A stretch of DNA of 64,000 bases from contig NZ_WQEG01000002.1 of NCBI RefSeq assembly GCF_013033515.1, positions 248,001 to 312,000 of the forward strand, in the 5' to 3' direction. How positions within the stretch are numbered: position 1 is the stretch's first letter; each line of letters opens with the position of its first letter. The notes under the pieces are model-generated. The model saw only the letters and a list, made by a program, of their open reading frames with translations, had not been told where the DNA came from and ran no database searches. The position numbers and the translations under genes were made by a program. Shown here in pieces: positions 1 to 9,287 of this stretch. Source of the stretch: Ruegeria sp. HKCCA6707. Its GTDB lineage: Bacteria > Pseudomonadota > Alphaproteobacteria > Rhodobacterales > Rhodobacteraceae.

Positions 1-321
1 AGTACGACAACAGGTGACACGCAGGTTATCGCCGTCAATTGTGACCGGATTGACGCGGCTATGGCAATTCAATTCAAGGAAGACATGCGCCGTGTCACCG
101 AAGCCAAGGCAAAACGCGTGATTCTGGATCTGTCCGTCTTCGAATTCATCGACTCCAGCGGGCTGGGTGCCATCGTTGCGTCAATGAAACAGCTGGACGA
201 CGGTTGCCGGCTAGATCTGGCCGGGCTTCATCCGGTGGTCGAAAAGGTGTTTCGGCTGACCCGGATGGATACGGTGTTCAAGCTTTTTGCTTCTCTTGAG
301 GATGCGGTCGCGGCTGACTGA
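1..321 (+). CDS. STAS-domain anti-sigma factor antagonist (RsbV/SpoIIAA-like), 5' end outside window
   Basis: The reading frame is open from base 1, so the first residues lie outside the window; an internal ATG at 61 is not the natural start because the preceding codons (ending VIAVNCDRIDAA) fit the STAS fold. The core motif FIDSSGLGAI carries the Asp-Ser-Ser that is phosphorylated in this family. Such proteins bind an anti-sigma kinase when dephosphorylated and so free a sigma factor. The RsbW-like kinase follows 23 bases downstream, which supports a partner-switching pair. No sigma factor or PP2C phosphatase is visible inside the window; they may lie to the left. Confidence 0.88.
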   Translation, partial: STTTGDTQVIAVNCDRIDAAMAIQFKEDMRRVTEAKAKRVILDLSVFEFIDSSGLGAIVASMKQLDDGCRLDLAGLHPVVEKVFRLTRMDTVFKLFASLEDAVAAD

Positions 322-344
322 CACACGGGCCGGAGTGAAACATA

Positions 345-794
345 GTGACGCCAACCCAGAAAGCAGATTGCATGGACCTGACGTTTTCGGCAACTGAGGT
401 TCAGGCCAGTTCGGGAATCGCATATCTGAGTGCATGTCTTGCAGAACAAGGTTTGCAGGCGGATCGCGTCGGTGATGTCAGAATCGCGTTGGCCGAAGCC
501 GTCAACAATATTGTCGAACATGCATATTCCGGCGTTGATGCTGCTGACATTCAGGTCAATTGTCGCCTGCGCAAAAATACGCTGGACATCGAAATCATTG
601 ATACCGGCCAACCGATGCCCGGCACAAAGATCCCAGAGGCCAAAGCAGCCTCGGTCGAAACCGCGCGGCAGGATCTGCCCGAAGGGGGATTCGGGTGGTT
701 CCTGATCCGACAATTGACCAGCGACGTCGTGTATGAGCGCGAGGCGGGTGTGAATCGGCTGGTTCTGAGCTTTGATTTCGCGGAAATGTCATGA
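345..794 (+). CDS. RsbW-like serine kinase / anti-sigma regulatory ATPase
   Basis: A 149-residue GHKL-type ATPase. The N box reads EAVNNIVEHAY, the G1 box DTGQPM, and the G2 region is rich in glycine (PEGGFGWFLIRQL). Proteins of this family phosphorylate the STAS antagonist encoded just upstream and sequester a sigma factor or another output protein. The start is GTG at 345; an ATG at 372 (second Met, before DLTFSATEV) would give a protein closer to the usual family length and cannot be excluded. The partner relation to the upstream gene is inferred from adjacency and family knowledge. Confidence 0.85.
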   Translation: MTPTQKADCMDLTFSATEVQASSGIAYLSACLAEQGLQADRVGDVRIALAEAVNNIVEHAYSGVDAADIQVNCRLRKNTLDIEIIDTGQPMPGTKIPEAKAASVETARQDLPEGGFGWFLIRQLTSDVVYEREAGVNRLVLSFDFAEMS

Positions 795-863
795 CATACG
801 TGAAATGGCCACAATAACGCCCAGATCGGACCATTGAGGCGCCGCAAATGCTAATCATACAGA

Positions 864-925
864 GAGGGTAGCTCAGATAGCTTCCCTCGGCGCCGGACGT
901 CACAGCCCCCACCCAGTGACCGGCG
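864..925. other. Two adjacent hairpins in the 211-base gap before the gamma-glutamyltransferase gene
   Basis: The gap 795-1005 contains no gene. At 864-888 there is an inverted repeat GAGGGTAGCT-CAGAT-AGCTTCCCTC (one T-T mismatch). At 891-925 a second stem pairs CGCCG with CGGCG and GTCAC with GTGAC around a three-base bulge. Neither is followed by a T run, so a simple terminator is not a good fit. The pair could be a leader structure for the downstream gene or the 3' end of the upstream operon. Function unknown. Confidence 0.4.
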
Positions 926-1005
926 TCGAGGACTTCCCCCCCAAATCTGTTGGACATTCTCGATCAGCATCTTAGGTTCGCCCTGATCAATGCAAAGGGA
1001 TCCTG

Positions 1006-2583
1006 ATGCGCGATTTACATATGCCGGGCCGGTCCGAGGTTCTGGCGACCGAAGGAATGTGCGCCACGTCGCATCCGTTGGCGGCAAAGGCGGCTCTCGA
1101 CATACTTGAACAAGGCGGCAACGCGATGGACGCGGCCATTGCCGGAGCGGTTTTGCTCGGCATATGCGAACCTCAGATGACCGGGATCGGGGGTGACTGT
1201 TTCGTTCTTTTCAACCGGCCCGGGGAGAACACGATTCGTGCGCTCAATGGCTCGGGCCGCGCTCCGCAGGCGGCGAACGCCGCTCTGTTGCGAGACAAGG
1301 GCCTGACGGCCATGCCGTTAAATACCCCGGATGCTGTCACCGTTCCCGGTGCGATTGATGCGTTCTGCCATTTGTCCGAAACCGAAGGAAAGCTGGGGTT
1401 AGAGGCCATTCTAAACCCCGCGATACATTATGCCGAGACCGGAGTTCCTGTGGCTCAGCGGGTGGCGTTTGATTGGATAAATGGCGCGAAAACGTTGCAA
1501 AGCGCAGCGCGGGATCACTATCTGCACCAAGGCAAGACCCTGAAAACCGGAGACATCTTTCGCAGCCCCGGACAGGCAGAGGTGTTGCGTCGCATCGCGC
1601 GCGACGGGCGCGACGCGTTCTACACTGGTGAGGTTGCCGAAGACATGCTGGCGGCCTTGTCTGAGTTTGGCGGCCTGCATACCGAGCAGGATTTCGCAAT
1701 CACGCAGTGTACCAAGACCGAACCCGTCTCGGGCGACTATGCTGGTCTCGAGTTGTTGGAGCATCCGCCTAACGGGCAAGGGGCCACTGCGATCTTGCTG
1801 CTGAACATTTTGAAGCATTTCGACCTGGCCGGAATGGACCCTTGGGGCGCAGAGCGTGTTCATATTGAAGCTGAGGCAACGAAACTGGCCTATGATGCCC
1901 GCAACCGCTTCATAGCGGATCCGGATTACAGCAGTCGGATGGAGCACTTTCTTGCACCCGAGACGGCAGCAAAGCTTGCGGTGCTGATTGATCCCAAACG
2001 TGCGATGCCAGCGGCGGCTGAGCTGACCGAGGCCGTACATAAAGACACGATTTATATCACTGTGGTGGATCGTGACCGAATGGCGGTGTCGTTGATCTAT
2101 TCTATCTATCACGGGTTTGGGTCGGGCATCGCCTCGCCCAAGTTTGGAATTCTTCTGCAAAATCGCGGAGCGGGCTTTACCCTTGAAGCCGGGCACCCAA
2201 ACGAATTGGGCGGTGGCAAACGACCTATGCACACGATTATTCCGGGTCTGTTGCGCGAAAACGGACGCGTCCTGATGCCGTTTGGCGTGATGGGCGGGGC
2301 CTATCAACCGACGGGCCATGCACGGTTTCTGTCGAACATGGTGGATTTCAACATGGGTTTGCAGGACAACCTGACGGGTCCGAGGGCGTTTGCGACTGAC
2401 GGAGTGTTGAAAATGGAACGCGGCTATTCGGACAGTGTTCGCGAACAATTGTCAGGAATGGGCCACATTATCGAGACTCCGGAAACACCACTAGGCGGTG
2501 CCCAAGCCATCCGTATCCACGAAAGCGGTGTATTGGAAGGGGCAAGTGACCCGAGAAAAGATGGTTGCGCCTTGGGCTACTAG
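1006..2583 (+). CDS. Gamma-glutamyltransferase family protein (Ntn hydrolase)
   Basis: A 525-residue protein of the gamma-glutamyltranspeptidase family, which self-cleaves before a threonine and then transfers or hydrolyses gamma-glutamyl groups, classically of glutathione. The predicted nucleophile is Thr348 at the start of TIYITVVDRD, matching the TTHYSVVD site of known GGTs. The Arg that holds the glutamate carboxylate is probably in LNGSGRAP near residue 85. The glycine-rich GGGKRPMHTIIPG near residue 405 is typical. No signal peptide is visible, so it may act in the cytoplasm, unlike E. coli Ggt. Start ATG 1006 has AAGGGA upstream; ATG 1021 is an alternative. Exact substrate unknown. Confidence 0.88.
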   Translation: MRDLHMPGRSEVLATEGMCATSHPLAAKAALDILEQGGNAMDAAIAGAVLLGICEPQMTGIGGDCFVLFNRPGENTIRALNGSGRAPQAANAALLRDKGLTAMPLNTPDAVTVPGAIDAFCHLSETEGKLGLEAILNPAIHYAETGVPVAQRVAFDWINGAKTLQSAARDHYLHQGKTLKTGDIFRSPGQAEVLRRIARDGRDAFYTGEVAEDMLAALSEFGGLHTEQDFAITQCTKTEPVSGDYAGLELLEHPPNGQGATAILLLNILKHFDLAGMDPWGAERVHIEAEATKLAYDARNRFIADPDYSSRMEHFLAPETAAKLAVLIDPKRAMPAAAELTEAVHKDTIYITVVDRDRMAVSLIYSIYHGFGSGIASPKFGILLQNRGAGFTLEAGHPNELGGGKRPMHTIIPGLLRENGRVLMPFGVMGGAYQPTGHARFLSNMVDFNMGLQDNLTGPRAFATDGVLKMERGYSDSVREQLSGMGHIIETPETPLGGAQAIRIHESGVLEGASDPRKDGCALGY

Positions 2584-2585
2584 CG

Positions 2586-2616
2586 TTGCGGGTCGGGCAA
2601 AAGACCTGACCCGCAA
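2586..2616. terminator. Bidirectional terminator-like hairpin
   Basis: TTGCGGGTC pairs perfectly with GACCCGCAA around a 13-base centre that can pair further (GG/CC). It sits between the convergent ends of the gamma-glutamyltransferase and hspQ genes, as expected for a shared terminator. Confidence 0.65.
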
Positions 2617-2618
2617 AT

Positions 2619-2945
2619 TCAGTTCAACTGAAAGTGCAAAGGATAGGACCCATCCTGGAATGGCCCGAACATGTTTGGAATATCAGGATGTTCAACCGGC
2701 TCGCCTGATTGGTCTTCGATCAAGTTTTGTTCTGAAACATAAGCAACATAGAAGGATTGATCGTTTTCGGCCAGCAAGTGATAGAAGGGCTGATCCTTGA
2801 TAGGGCGGCTGTCTTCGGGAATGGCTTCATACCATTCTTCCGAGTTCGCAAACTCTGGATCAACATCAAAAATCACCCCTCGGAAGGGATGTTTTTTGTG
2901 ACGGACCACCTGTCCCAGGCGATATTTGGCATGTGTCTTTAGCAT
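2619..2945 (-). CDS. hspQ: Heat shock protein HspQ (YccV-like, hemimethylated-DNA-binding fold)
   Basis: A 108-residue protein with the family pattern KYRLGQVVRHKKHPFRGVIFDVDPEF, then QPFYHLLAEND and YVSEQNL. HspQ in E. coli promotes turnover of mutant DnaA and acts as a specificity factor for Lon protease; the same domain was first described as binding hemimethylated oriC DNA. The chosen start is ATG 2945 (MLKTHAKYRLGQ); the longer open frame upstream has no family similarity and overlaps the promoter of the divergent AEC gene. Gene order with the flanking genes gives no functional link. Confidence 0.9.
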   Translation of the reverse strand: MLKTHAKYRLGQVVRHKKHPFRGVIFDVDPEFANSEEWYEAIPEDSRPIKDQPFYHLLAENDQSFYVAYVSEQNLIEDQSGEPVEHPDIPNMFGPFQDGSYPLHFQLN

Positions 2946-3025
2946 TGCTTCAGCCCCCGAAGGCTTTACTACATCTTTCCGGGTCGAAAAGCCAATCATT
3001 CGTCGAAAATCAAAGGAAACAGTCT

Positions 3026-3907
3026 GTGAACCTAATTCTGACAGTGTTCGAAATTGTGGCACCTGTTTTTTTGCTGTCAGCGATTGGGTTTATCTGGGTC
3101 AAGCTGGGTTTTGAGTATCGTTTGCAATTTGTGACCCGGCTTGGGGTGACGTTGGCCGTTCCCAGTCTGATCTTTGTCGCGTTGATGCAAACCGATATTC
3201 CCGCAGGGCAATTGACGCTTTTTACACTGGCAGCCATTGCAGGCCATGTGGCGCTGGCGTTGGCATTTGGGGTGTTTGTCCGGATAACCGGGTTGGATCA
3301 ACGCAGTTATCTGGCACCGCTGATCTTTGGCAATACGGGCAATCTTGGGCTGCCCTTGTGTATCTTTGCATTTGGTCAAGCGGGGCTTGGCTATGCGGTT
3401 ATCTTTCTTGCGGTAACGGCTTTGTTCTCGTTTACCTACGGAATCTATTTGGTGGCGGGGCGCGGCGCGTTTGGGAAAGCTTTGCAAGAACCCATGGTCT
3501 GGGCCACGCTTTTGGGTGCGCTGTTTCTGTGGCAAGGTTGGGAAACGCCGGTCTTCCTGACCAACACGCTGGATCTGTTAGGCCAGATGGCGGTGCCCCT
3601 GATGCTGATTACAGTCGGTGTGGCGATCGCCCGCCTGACAACACAAAAGCTGCGGCAGGCTGTTTGGTTGTCGCTATTAAAACTCCTGGTTTGCTTTGTT
3701 CTGGGCTGGGTATTGGCCGAAGCATTCCAACTGGACCGCATCGCCTTTGGCGTGATGGTGTTGCAGATGTGTACACCCGTTGCGGTGACGTCTTACCTGC
3801 TGGCCGAGCGGTTCAACGCCGATTCCGACGCCGTTGCGGGCATGGTCATGGTGTCGACGCTGCTATCAGTAGCGGCATTGCCGATAATTCTAGCAATTAT
3901 TCTGTAG
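3026..3907 (+). CDS. AEC family transporter (auxin efflux carrier type)
   Basis: About 293 residues, almost entirely hydrophobic, with eight to ten predicted membrane segments. The first reads ILTVFEIVAPVFLLSAIGFIW, typical of the AEC family of small organic acid or amino acid exporters. The GTG start at 3026 is preferred because AAAGGAAA precedes it and the protein then begins directly at the first membrane segment; an upstream ATG at 2933 would overlap hspQ and add a non-hydrophobic stretch. The motif GNTGNLGLPLC in the middle is characteristic of the family. Substrate cannot be told. Confidence 0.85.
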   Translation: MNLILTVFEIVAPVFLLSAIGFIWVKLGFEYRLQFVTRLGVTLAVPSLIFVALMQTDIPAGQLTLFTLAAIAGHVALALAFGVFVRITGLDQRSYLAPLIFGNTGNLGLPLCIFAFGQAGLGYAVIFLAVTALFSFTYGIYLVAGRGAFGKALQEPMVWATLLGALFLWQGWETPVFLTNTLDLLGQMAVPLMLITVGVAIARLTTQKLRQAVWLSLLKLLVCFVLGWVLAEAFQLDRIAFGVMVLQMCTPVAVTSYLLAERFNADSDAVAGMVMVSTLLSVAALPIILAIIL

Positions 3908-3967
3908 CGATTGTGATTTCCTAAAGGCTCAATCTGCGCTAGAATAAAGAAAAAAGGCACGAGGCAC

Positions 3968-4549
3968 ATGAGCAGAATTCTTTTCGTACTCTTCGGGGTG
4001 CTGCTTTTGGCATCCTGTGGTGGTGGCTCTAAGCAACCACCAAGCAGATTGAATGACGCGTGCAGTATTGCGCGCGAAAAGCCTGAATATATCAAGGCCT
4101 TCAAAAACACCGAGCGGAAATGGGGTGTCCCTGTTCACGTTCAGATGGCCACGATCTATCAGGAAAGCCGGTATCGCCATGACGCGCGCACGCCGCACCA
4201 ATATGTTCTGGGCGTGATCCCCATGGGACGTCAAAGCAGCGCCTATGGCTATGGTCAGGCGCTGGATGGAACGTGGGAGCAATATCAGCGCGAAACCGGC
4301 AAGCGGCGCGCCAAGCGGGATCGTATCCGCGACGCATCCGACTTTATCGGCTGGTATATGAATAAAAGCTTTGAGAAAAACGGCATTCATCCCAGCGACA
4401 CGCGCAACCAGTATCTGGCCTATCACGAAGGTCATGCTGGCTTTGCCCGGGGCAGCTATAACCGGAAGTCATGGCTTCTGAATGTGGCTGATGATGTGGA
4501 TGCCCGCGCGCAACTGTATCAAGCCCAGCTTGCAAGTTGCCGGATCTGA
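3968..4549 (+). CDS. Lipoprotein with transglycosylase-like SLT domain
   Basis: A 193-residue protein beginning with a lipoprotein signal; the lipobox LLASC puts the lipidated cysteine at residue 17. The motif ATIYQESRY contains the expected catalytic Glu at residue 66 of the soluble lytic transglycosylase fold, followed by YGYGQALDGTWEQY, the usual second block. It should cleave peptidoglycan glycan strands from the outer or inner membrane. The later YLAYHEGHAGF is also family-like. It is shorter than Slt70 and lacks a C-terminal binding domain. It stands alone on this strand, before the convergent lolA. Confidence 0.82.
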   Translation: MSRILFVLFGVLLLASCGGGSKQPPSRLNDACSIAREKPEYIKAFKNTERKWGVPVHVQMATIYQESRYRHDARTPHQYVLGVIPMGRQSSAYGYGQALDGTWEQYQRETGKRRAKRDRIRDASDFIGWYMNKSFEKNGIHPSDTRNQYLAYHEGHAGFARGSYNRKSWLLNVADDVDARAQLYQAQLASCRI

Positions 4550-4559
4550 TCGGCTTGGG

Positions 4560-5156
4560 TCAGCGATTGGTTGACCCGACCCTTTTACCGCTGGAAAACA
4601 GGCTGGAATCAAAGCTTTCGCCTTCGGTCAGCGCCCCAAGCAGTACCGTGGTCTGGGTACCTGCGCTGTCATAGATCACCCATTTGCGCAGTTCGACCGG
4701 ATCGCTGGTAAACATCAGTTCAATCCGCCCGTTTTCCGGATTCTTTGGGTCCTGCGCGGTGACGATCGTCGCCGTGCCGTCAAAGTCATGACCAACCACC
4801 ATATTGGCCTGCCCCAAATTCACGTTGCGGGCCAGCACCAATGACAGGGGCGTGCGGCGCAGCGGATATTGCTCGGGCGGCTGATTGGATTTGGGATCAA
4901 AAATCTGAACCGTACCGGCACGCGCCAGCACAACGGCGCTGTTGGGCGGATCATATTCGAACCGCATCTTGCCGGGCCGGTCCAGCCAGAGCTGCCCAGT
5001 GCTGAGTGACCCATCATCGTTTACTTGCGTAAACGTGGTCTGAACCGTCGTCAGGTCGTTGAGGTAGTTCGATATCTGTGACAGTTGCAGCTTCTCAGCC
5101 GCCCAAGAGGCAGGGGCGATCAGCGCAACGGCAAGGGCAAAAGCGATCTGTTTCAT
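4560..5156 (-). CDS. lolA: Outer-membrane lipoprotein carrier protein LolA
   Basis: A 198-residue periplasmic protein with a signal peptide (cleavage after ASWA, about residue 19). It has the LolA pattern: an early TTFTQVN, GQLWLDRPGKMRFEY and then the hydrophobic strands of an open beta barrel. LolA takes lipoproteins released by LolCDE and carries them across the periplasm. It lies 39 bases downstream of ftsK on the same strand; the ftsK-lolA order is also seen in gammaproteobacteria. Both genes are probably cotranscribed. Confidence 0.9.
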   Translation of the reverse strand: MKQIAFALAVALIAPASWAAEKLQLSQISNYLNDLTTVQTTFTQVNDDGSLSTGQLWLDRPGKMRFEYDPPNSAVVLARAGTVQIFDPKSNQPPEQYPLRRTPLSLVLARNVNLGQANMVVGHDFDGTATIVTAQDPKNPENGRIELMFTSDPVELRKWVIYDSAGTQTTVLLGALTEGESFDSSLFSSGKRVGSTNR

Positions 5157-5195
5157 AAAACCCAGATAAGCGTTTTGCCCTTGTTATTAAATATC

Positions 5196-8090
5196 CTACT
5201 GCTCGGGCACCAGGATTTCGCGTTTGCCCACGTGATTTGCCCCTGAAACAACACCTTCGTCTTCCATTTGCTCAACCAGCCGTGCGGCTTTGTTGTACCC
5301 AATGGCAAGTTTCCGCTGAATATATGAGGTCGAGCATTTGCGATCCTTGATCACAATCGCCACCGCCTGATCATAAAGCGCGTCTTCTCCGTTGGTATTG
5401 CCACCGGTGTTCAAGCCCAGAACCGCGTCGATATTATCGGCCTTTTCTTCAGCCGGGCCATCCACCACGCCGCTCATGTAATCCGGCGGGCCGAACTGTT
5501 TCAGGTGGTTGACGATCTCTTCAACCTCTTCATCCGACACGAACGGCCCGTGACAACGGGTGATCTTGGCCCCACCCGCCATATAAAGCATGTCGCCCTG
5601 CCCCAGCAATTGTTCGGCACCCATCTCTCCCAGAATGGTCCGGCTGTCGACTTTCGAGGTCACCTGGAACGAAATCCGGGTGGGGAAGTTGGCCTTAATT
5701 GTCCCGGTGATCACATCCACCGAAGGACGCTGGGTGGCCATGATCAGGTGAATACCCGAGGCCCGCGCCATCTGGGCCAGACGCTGAATGCAGGCTTCGA
5801 TCTCTTTGCCCGCGACCATCATCAGATCGGCCATCTCGTCCACGATGACCACGATATAAGGCATCGACTCGGGCGCGAATTCTTCCGTCTCGAACACGGG
5901 TTCGCCGGTTTCATCATCAAATCCGGTCTGCACCGTGCGGCTGAACATTTCGCCTTTGGACAGCGCGTCTTTGACCCGTCCGTTATAGCCCGCGATGTTT
6001 CGGACGCCCATTTTGGACATCTTGCGATAGCGATCCTCCATCTCGCCCACGACCCATTTCAGAGCGACCACCGCCTTTTTCGGGTCGGTAACAACCGGTG
6101 AGAGCAGATGGGGGATACCGTCATAGACAGACAGTTCCAGCATCTTGGGGTCGATCATGATCAAGCGGCATTCATCCGGTGTCAGCTTGTACAGCAGCGA
6201 CAGGATCATCGTGTTGATCGCCACCGATTTACCTGACCCAGTGGTACCCGCGATCAGCAGGTGAGGCATCTTGGCCAGGTTCGCCACAACGGATTCACCG
6301 CCGATATCCTTACCCAAGGCCAAAGGCAGCGCCTGGTTGCCATCGCCGAAATCACGGCTGGCAAGGATTTCGCGCAGTACCACCATTTCGCGGTTCTCAT
6401 TGGGCAGTTCGATACCGATCACCGAACGGCCTGGCAGGGTCGAGACCCGCGCCGACAGGGCCGACATCGAACGCGCGATATCGTCGGCCAATCCGATCAC
6501 ACGGCTGGCTTTCAGGCCCGGCGCCGGTTCCAGCTCATACATGGTCACAACGGGGCCGGGGCGGACGCTGACGATCTCGCCTTTGACGCCGTAGTCATCC
6601 AGCACGTTTTCCAGCATCCGCGCGTTTTCTTCCAACGCTTCGTCGCTCAGATGGTGGCGTTGGATATTGGCCGGGTTTGACAACAGACCCAAAGGCGGCA
6701 GCTCGAAATCGGAATGCCGTTCTTCGAAAGACAGCGTTGGTTGCGCTTCGGCCTGTGCCCGTCGCGAGGGCGGGGGCGTACGGCGCACCGGTTGCGCCAC
6801 AACCGGTTTGCGCGGCTCTGCTGCCGGGATCTTCATCGCCGGGCGCTGTTGCAACGCGGGTTCGATATCGTCCTCAAAGACCGGATCATCATCCAGATCG
6901 GCTGTGTAGGCGTCCAAGTCGGGTTCGGGTGCAAAGCTTGACGGGTCCTGCCACTGCGTTTCGGCCGAAGTAACCGGTGGTTCGGGCGGCAATCCGGCAG
7001 CTGTAATCGGCGGTTCAGGCGGCAATTCATCACCTTGGCCCGCGTTCAGGATCAAAGGATCGGGGCGACGACCGCGCCCTTTGGTCAGCGGCAGGTTCGG
7101 ATCCGGCTCGGGCGTCATCTCACCCGTAGCCACTTTGCGATTGCGTACGGCGGCCGAGATTTTCGAACGAATGCGATCTTCGCCGGGCATGTCGTCGAAA
7201 TCAGCGATAGGTTCGGGATCGATCAGTTCAGGCTCGGGCATCGGATCGGGGCGGCGGATCAGGCCAGGCATCCGGGCCAACAGCCCCTGTTTGGGCGCGT
7301 CAGTCAGGTCCGGTTCATCAAAGATCGGATCGGCATACGCGAACTCATCGTCAAACTCTGCGGCTTCGGCCTGCAACGCCTTGCGCTCGTCCCATTTGGC
7401 ACGGCGATCACGCGCCGCCTGCGCGGTGGCCGCAGCCCCACGACCCAACAGGTTCATCAGGATGTCATAGGACATGACAAGCCCCAAAAGGAACGCCCGG
7501 GACCCCCGGCGAACGTCATCCTTTGAAAAGCCCAGTACAAAGGCACCCATCGCCAACATGCCCAGCGCCATCGCCAGCGACATCAGTTTGACCAGGAAGT
7601 GCGAAGAAATCGGCAGCAATGTCAGCAAGGCACCCATGACCGTGTCACCAAACAAACCTCCCAGCCCGTAGCTGTGAGTGGCGCGCCATTCCGCACCAGG
7701 AACAAGCGTGGCGGCATAGACCGAGGCTACGGCGATCCAGATCGGTGCAAAGATCAGGCGGGCGACGGCGCGGTCTTCGTTGAAATGCCCGGCAAAGCGC
7801 ACGCCCCATGCGATCAGGACCAAAGCGATCCCCCAACTGCCCCAGCCCACAATCATGAACAAGGGGGCTGCAATCGACGCTCCGATCCGGCCCATCCAAT
7901 TCTGAACTGGTGCGTCCGTCGAGACCATCCAATTGGGATCTTCGGGAGAATAGGACCAGATCATTGCAGCTGCGGCCAGACCAAGCAAAATCAATGCAAT
8001 ACCAACCAGCTCCTTGCTGCGCCGTTCCAGCGCGGCCTGAGTGGTGCTGTCCAGCAATGGATCGCGATTACGCGCGTTATAAGATGCCAT
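5196..8090 (-). CDS. ftsK: DNA translocase FtsK
   Basis: A 964-residue protein with four or five N-terminal membrane segments (residues about 27-190), a long acidic and proline-rich linker (about 230-470), and the RecA-like motor. Walker A reads GTTGSGKSV near residue 615 and Walker B is the hydrophobic run before DEMADLM. The C-terminal winged-helix gamma domain (last ~65 residues, STSYIQRKLAIGYNKAARLVEQME) recognises KOPS sites. FtsK pumps DNA at the division septum and activates XerCD at dif. The linker is moderately long. It lies upstream of lolA and directly downstream of an aminotransferase gene. Confidence 0.97.
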   Translation of the reverse strand: MASYNARNRDPLLDSTTQAALERRSKELVGIALILLGLAAAAMIWSYSPEDPNWMVSTDAPVQNWMGRIGASIAAPLFMIVGWGSWGIALVLIAWGVRFAGHFNEDRAVARLIFAPIWIAVASVYAATLVPGAEWRATHSYGLGGLFGDTVMGALLTLLPISSHFLVKLMSLAMALGMLAMGAFVLGFSKDDVRRGSRAFLLGLVMSYDILMNLLGRGAAATAQAARDRRAKWDERKALQAEAAEFDDEFAYADPIFDEPDLTDAPKQGLLARMPGLIRRPDPMPEPELIDPEPIADFDDMPGEDRIRSKISAAVRNRKVATGEMTPEPDPNLPLTKGRGRRPDPLILNAGQGDELPPEPPITAAGLPPEPPVTSAETQWQDPSSFAPEPDLDAYTADLDDDPVFEDDIEPALQQRPAMKIPAAEPRKPVVAQPVRRTPPPSRRAQAEAQPTLSFEERHSDFELPPLGLLSNPANIQRHHLSDEALEENARMLENVLDDYGVKGEIVSVRPGPVVTMYELEPAPGLKASRVIGLADDIARSMSALSARVSTLPGRSVIGIELPNENREMVVLREILASRDFGDGNQALPLALGKDIGGESVVANLAKMPHLLIAGTTGSGKSVAINTMILSLLYKLTPDECRLIMIDPKMLELSVYDGIPHLLSPVVTDPKKAVVALKWVVGEMEDRYRKMSKMGVRNIAGYNGRVKDALSKGEMFSRTVQTGFDDETGEPVFETEEFAPESMPYIVVIVDEMADLMMVAGKEIEACIQRLAQMARASGIHLIMATQRPSVDVITGTIKANFPTRISFQVTSKVDSRTILGEMGAEQLLGQGDMLYMAGGAKITRCHGPFVSDEEVEEIVNHLKQFGPPDYMSGVVDGPAEEKADNIDAVLGLNTGGNTNGEDALYDQAVAIVIKDRKCSTSYIQRKLAIGYNKAARLVEQMEDEGVVSGANHVGKREILVPEQ

Positions 8091-8105
8091 GTTCGCCCTC
8101 GTACC

Positions 8106-9287
8106 TCACGAATAGATGCAGTCGCGCAGCGTAATCAGCCCGCGCTGCAACTCTGTTTTTGGGGCCACCAAAGCAGCCCGGATAAAGCCTTCGCCCGGGT
8201 TTTGCCCCGGATCCCCTTGAGACAGATATGCGCCTGGCAGAACCCGAACTCCGGTTTCTTTCCAGACTTTCAATGCGGTCTCCTCGCCGTTTTCGACCGG
8301 TAGCCACAGAAAAAAGCCAGCCTGCGGGGACATATATCCCTGCACGCCACCAAAGACTTCATCGGCGATGGCGTATTTCTCTTGATAGAGCGCGCGGTTT
8401 TCCCGCACGTGCACCTCATCCGCCCACACCTTGGCCGCAGCGGCCTGCAGTGGCAGCGGCAGGGGTGAACCCGCATAGGTGCGCAGGGTTTTGACGTGGT
8501 CAATTGTCTTTGGCCCACCTGCAATCAAACCTGACCGCAAACCGGCCAGGTTCGACCGTTTTGACAGCGAGTTGAACAGGGTAATGCGTTCAGGATCAGC
8601 CCCCAATTCTTGCGCCACAGTCAGTATGCCAACTGGTGCCTCATCCCGGTAGATCTCGGAGTAGCACTCATCTGCGAAGATCCGGAAATCATAGGTCTCG
8701 GCCAAGCGGATCAGCTCGGCCCAATAATCGCGCGACGCCACTGCGCCCTGCGGATTAGCCGGTGAACAGATATAGGCAATCGCCGTGCGGTTCAGAATGT
8801 CTTCGGGCAGGCCCGCGTAGTCCGGCAAATGCCCTGTCGCAGCGGTGGCGGGCACAAAATAGGGCTGCGCTGCAACCGAAAGCGAGGCGACCATATAGAC
8901 CTGATAAAATGGATTCGGACACAGAATTACGGGTTGCTGACCATTCTTCTGTTCGGGACAAAGTGCCATCGCGGCGTTATAGAGCCCCTCGCGCGTACCG
9001 TTCAGCGCCATCACATTGGCATCGGGGTCCATCTCGACACCATAGCGGCGCTGGATCCAGTCGGTGATTGCCTCTCGCAGCTCAGCCGAGCCTTCATTCG
9101 GAGGATATCCCTGAAACCCGGCCGCGTTTTCAATGATGACATCTGTCACCCAAGCCGGGAAATCATGCGTCGGCGCGCCGATTGTCATGTGCACTACTTC
9201 GCCGCCGGGCTGATGGTGATCCAACAGGGCGCGCAGGCGCGGAAATGCATATGCCGGAAGGTTCGAAAACCGCTCGGGGAAATTCAT
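8106..9287 (-). CDS. Class I/II pyridoxal-phosphate aminotransferase
   Basis: A 393-residue fold-type I aminotransferase. GAPTHDFPAWV and YPPNEGSAELREAI form the N-terminal substrate region. SPANPQGAV is the conserved Asn-Pro site, DECYSEIY the aspartate that binds the pyridine nitrogen, and SLSKRSNLAGLRSGL (Lys near residue 242) holds PLP. The family includes N-succinyl-diaminopimelate aminotransferase DapC and the sequence is compatible with that role, but the substrate is not fixed by the sequence. Ends 15 bases before ftsK, so cotranscription is likely. Confidence 0.88.
   Translation of the reverse strand: MNFPERFSNLPAYAFPRLRALLDHHQPGGEVVHMTIGAPTHDFPAWVTDVIIENAAGFQGYPPNEGSAELREAITDWIQRRYGVEMDPDANVMALNGTREGLYNAAMALCPEQKNGQQPVILCPNPFYQVYMVASLSVAAQPYFVPATAATGHLPDYAGLPEDILNRTAIAYICSPANPQGAVASRDYWAELIRLAETYDFRIFADECYSEIYRDEAPVGILTVAQELGADPERITLFNSLSKRSNLAGLRSGLIAGGPKTIDHVKTLRTYAGSPLPLPLQAAAAKVWADEVHVRENRALYQEKYAIADEVFGGVQGYMSPQAGFFLWLPVENGEETALKVWKETGVRVLPGAYLSQGDPGQNPGEGFIRAALVAPKTELQRGLITLRDCIYS

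Noticed and set aside
1411..2448. 345-codon open frame on the minus strand opposite the gamma-glutamyltransferase gene
   Set aside because: Antisense to a well-supported gene; the translated product is rich in Arg, His and Gln and has no recognisable domain.
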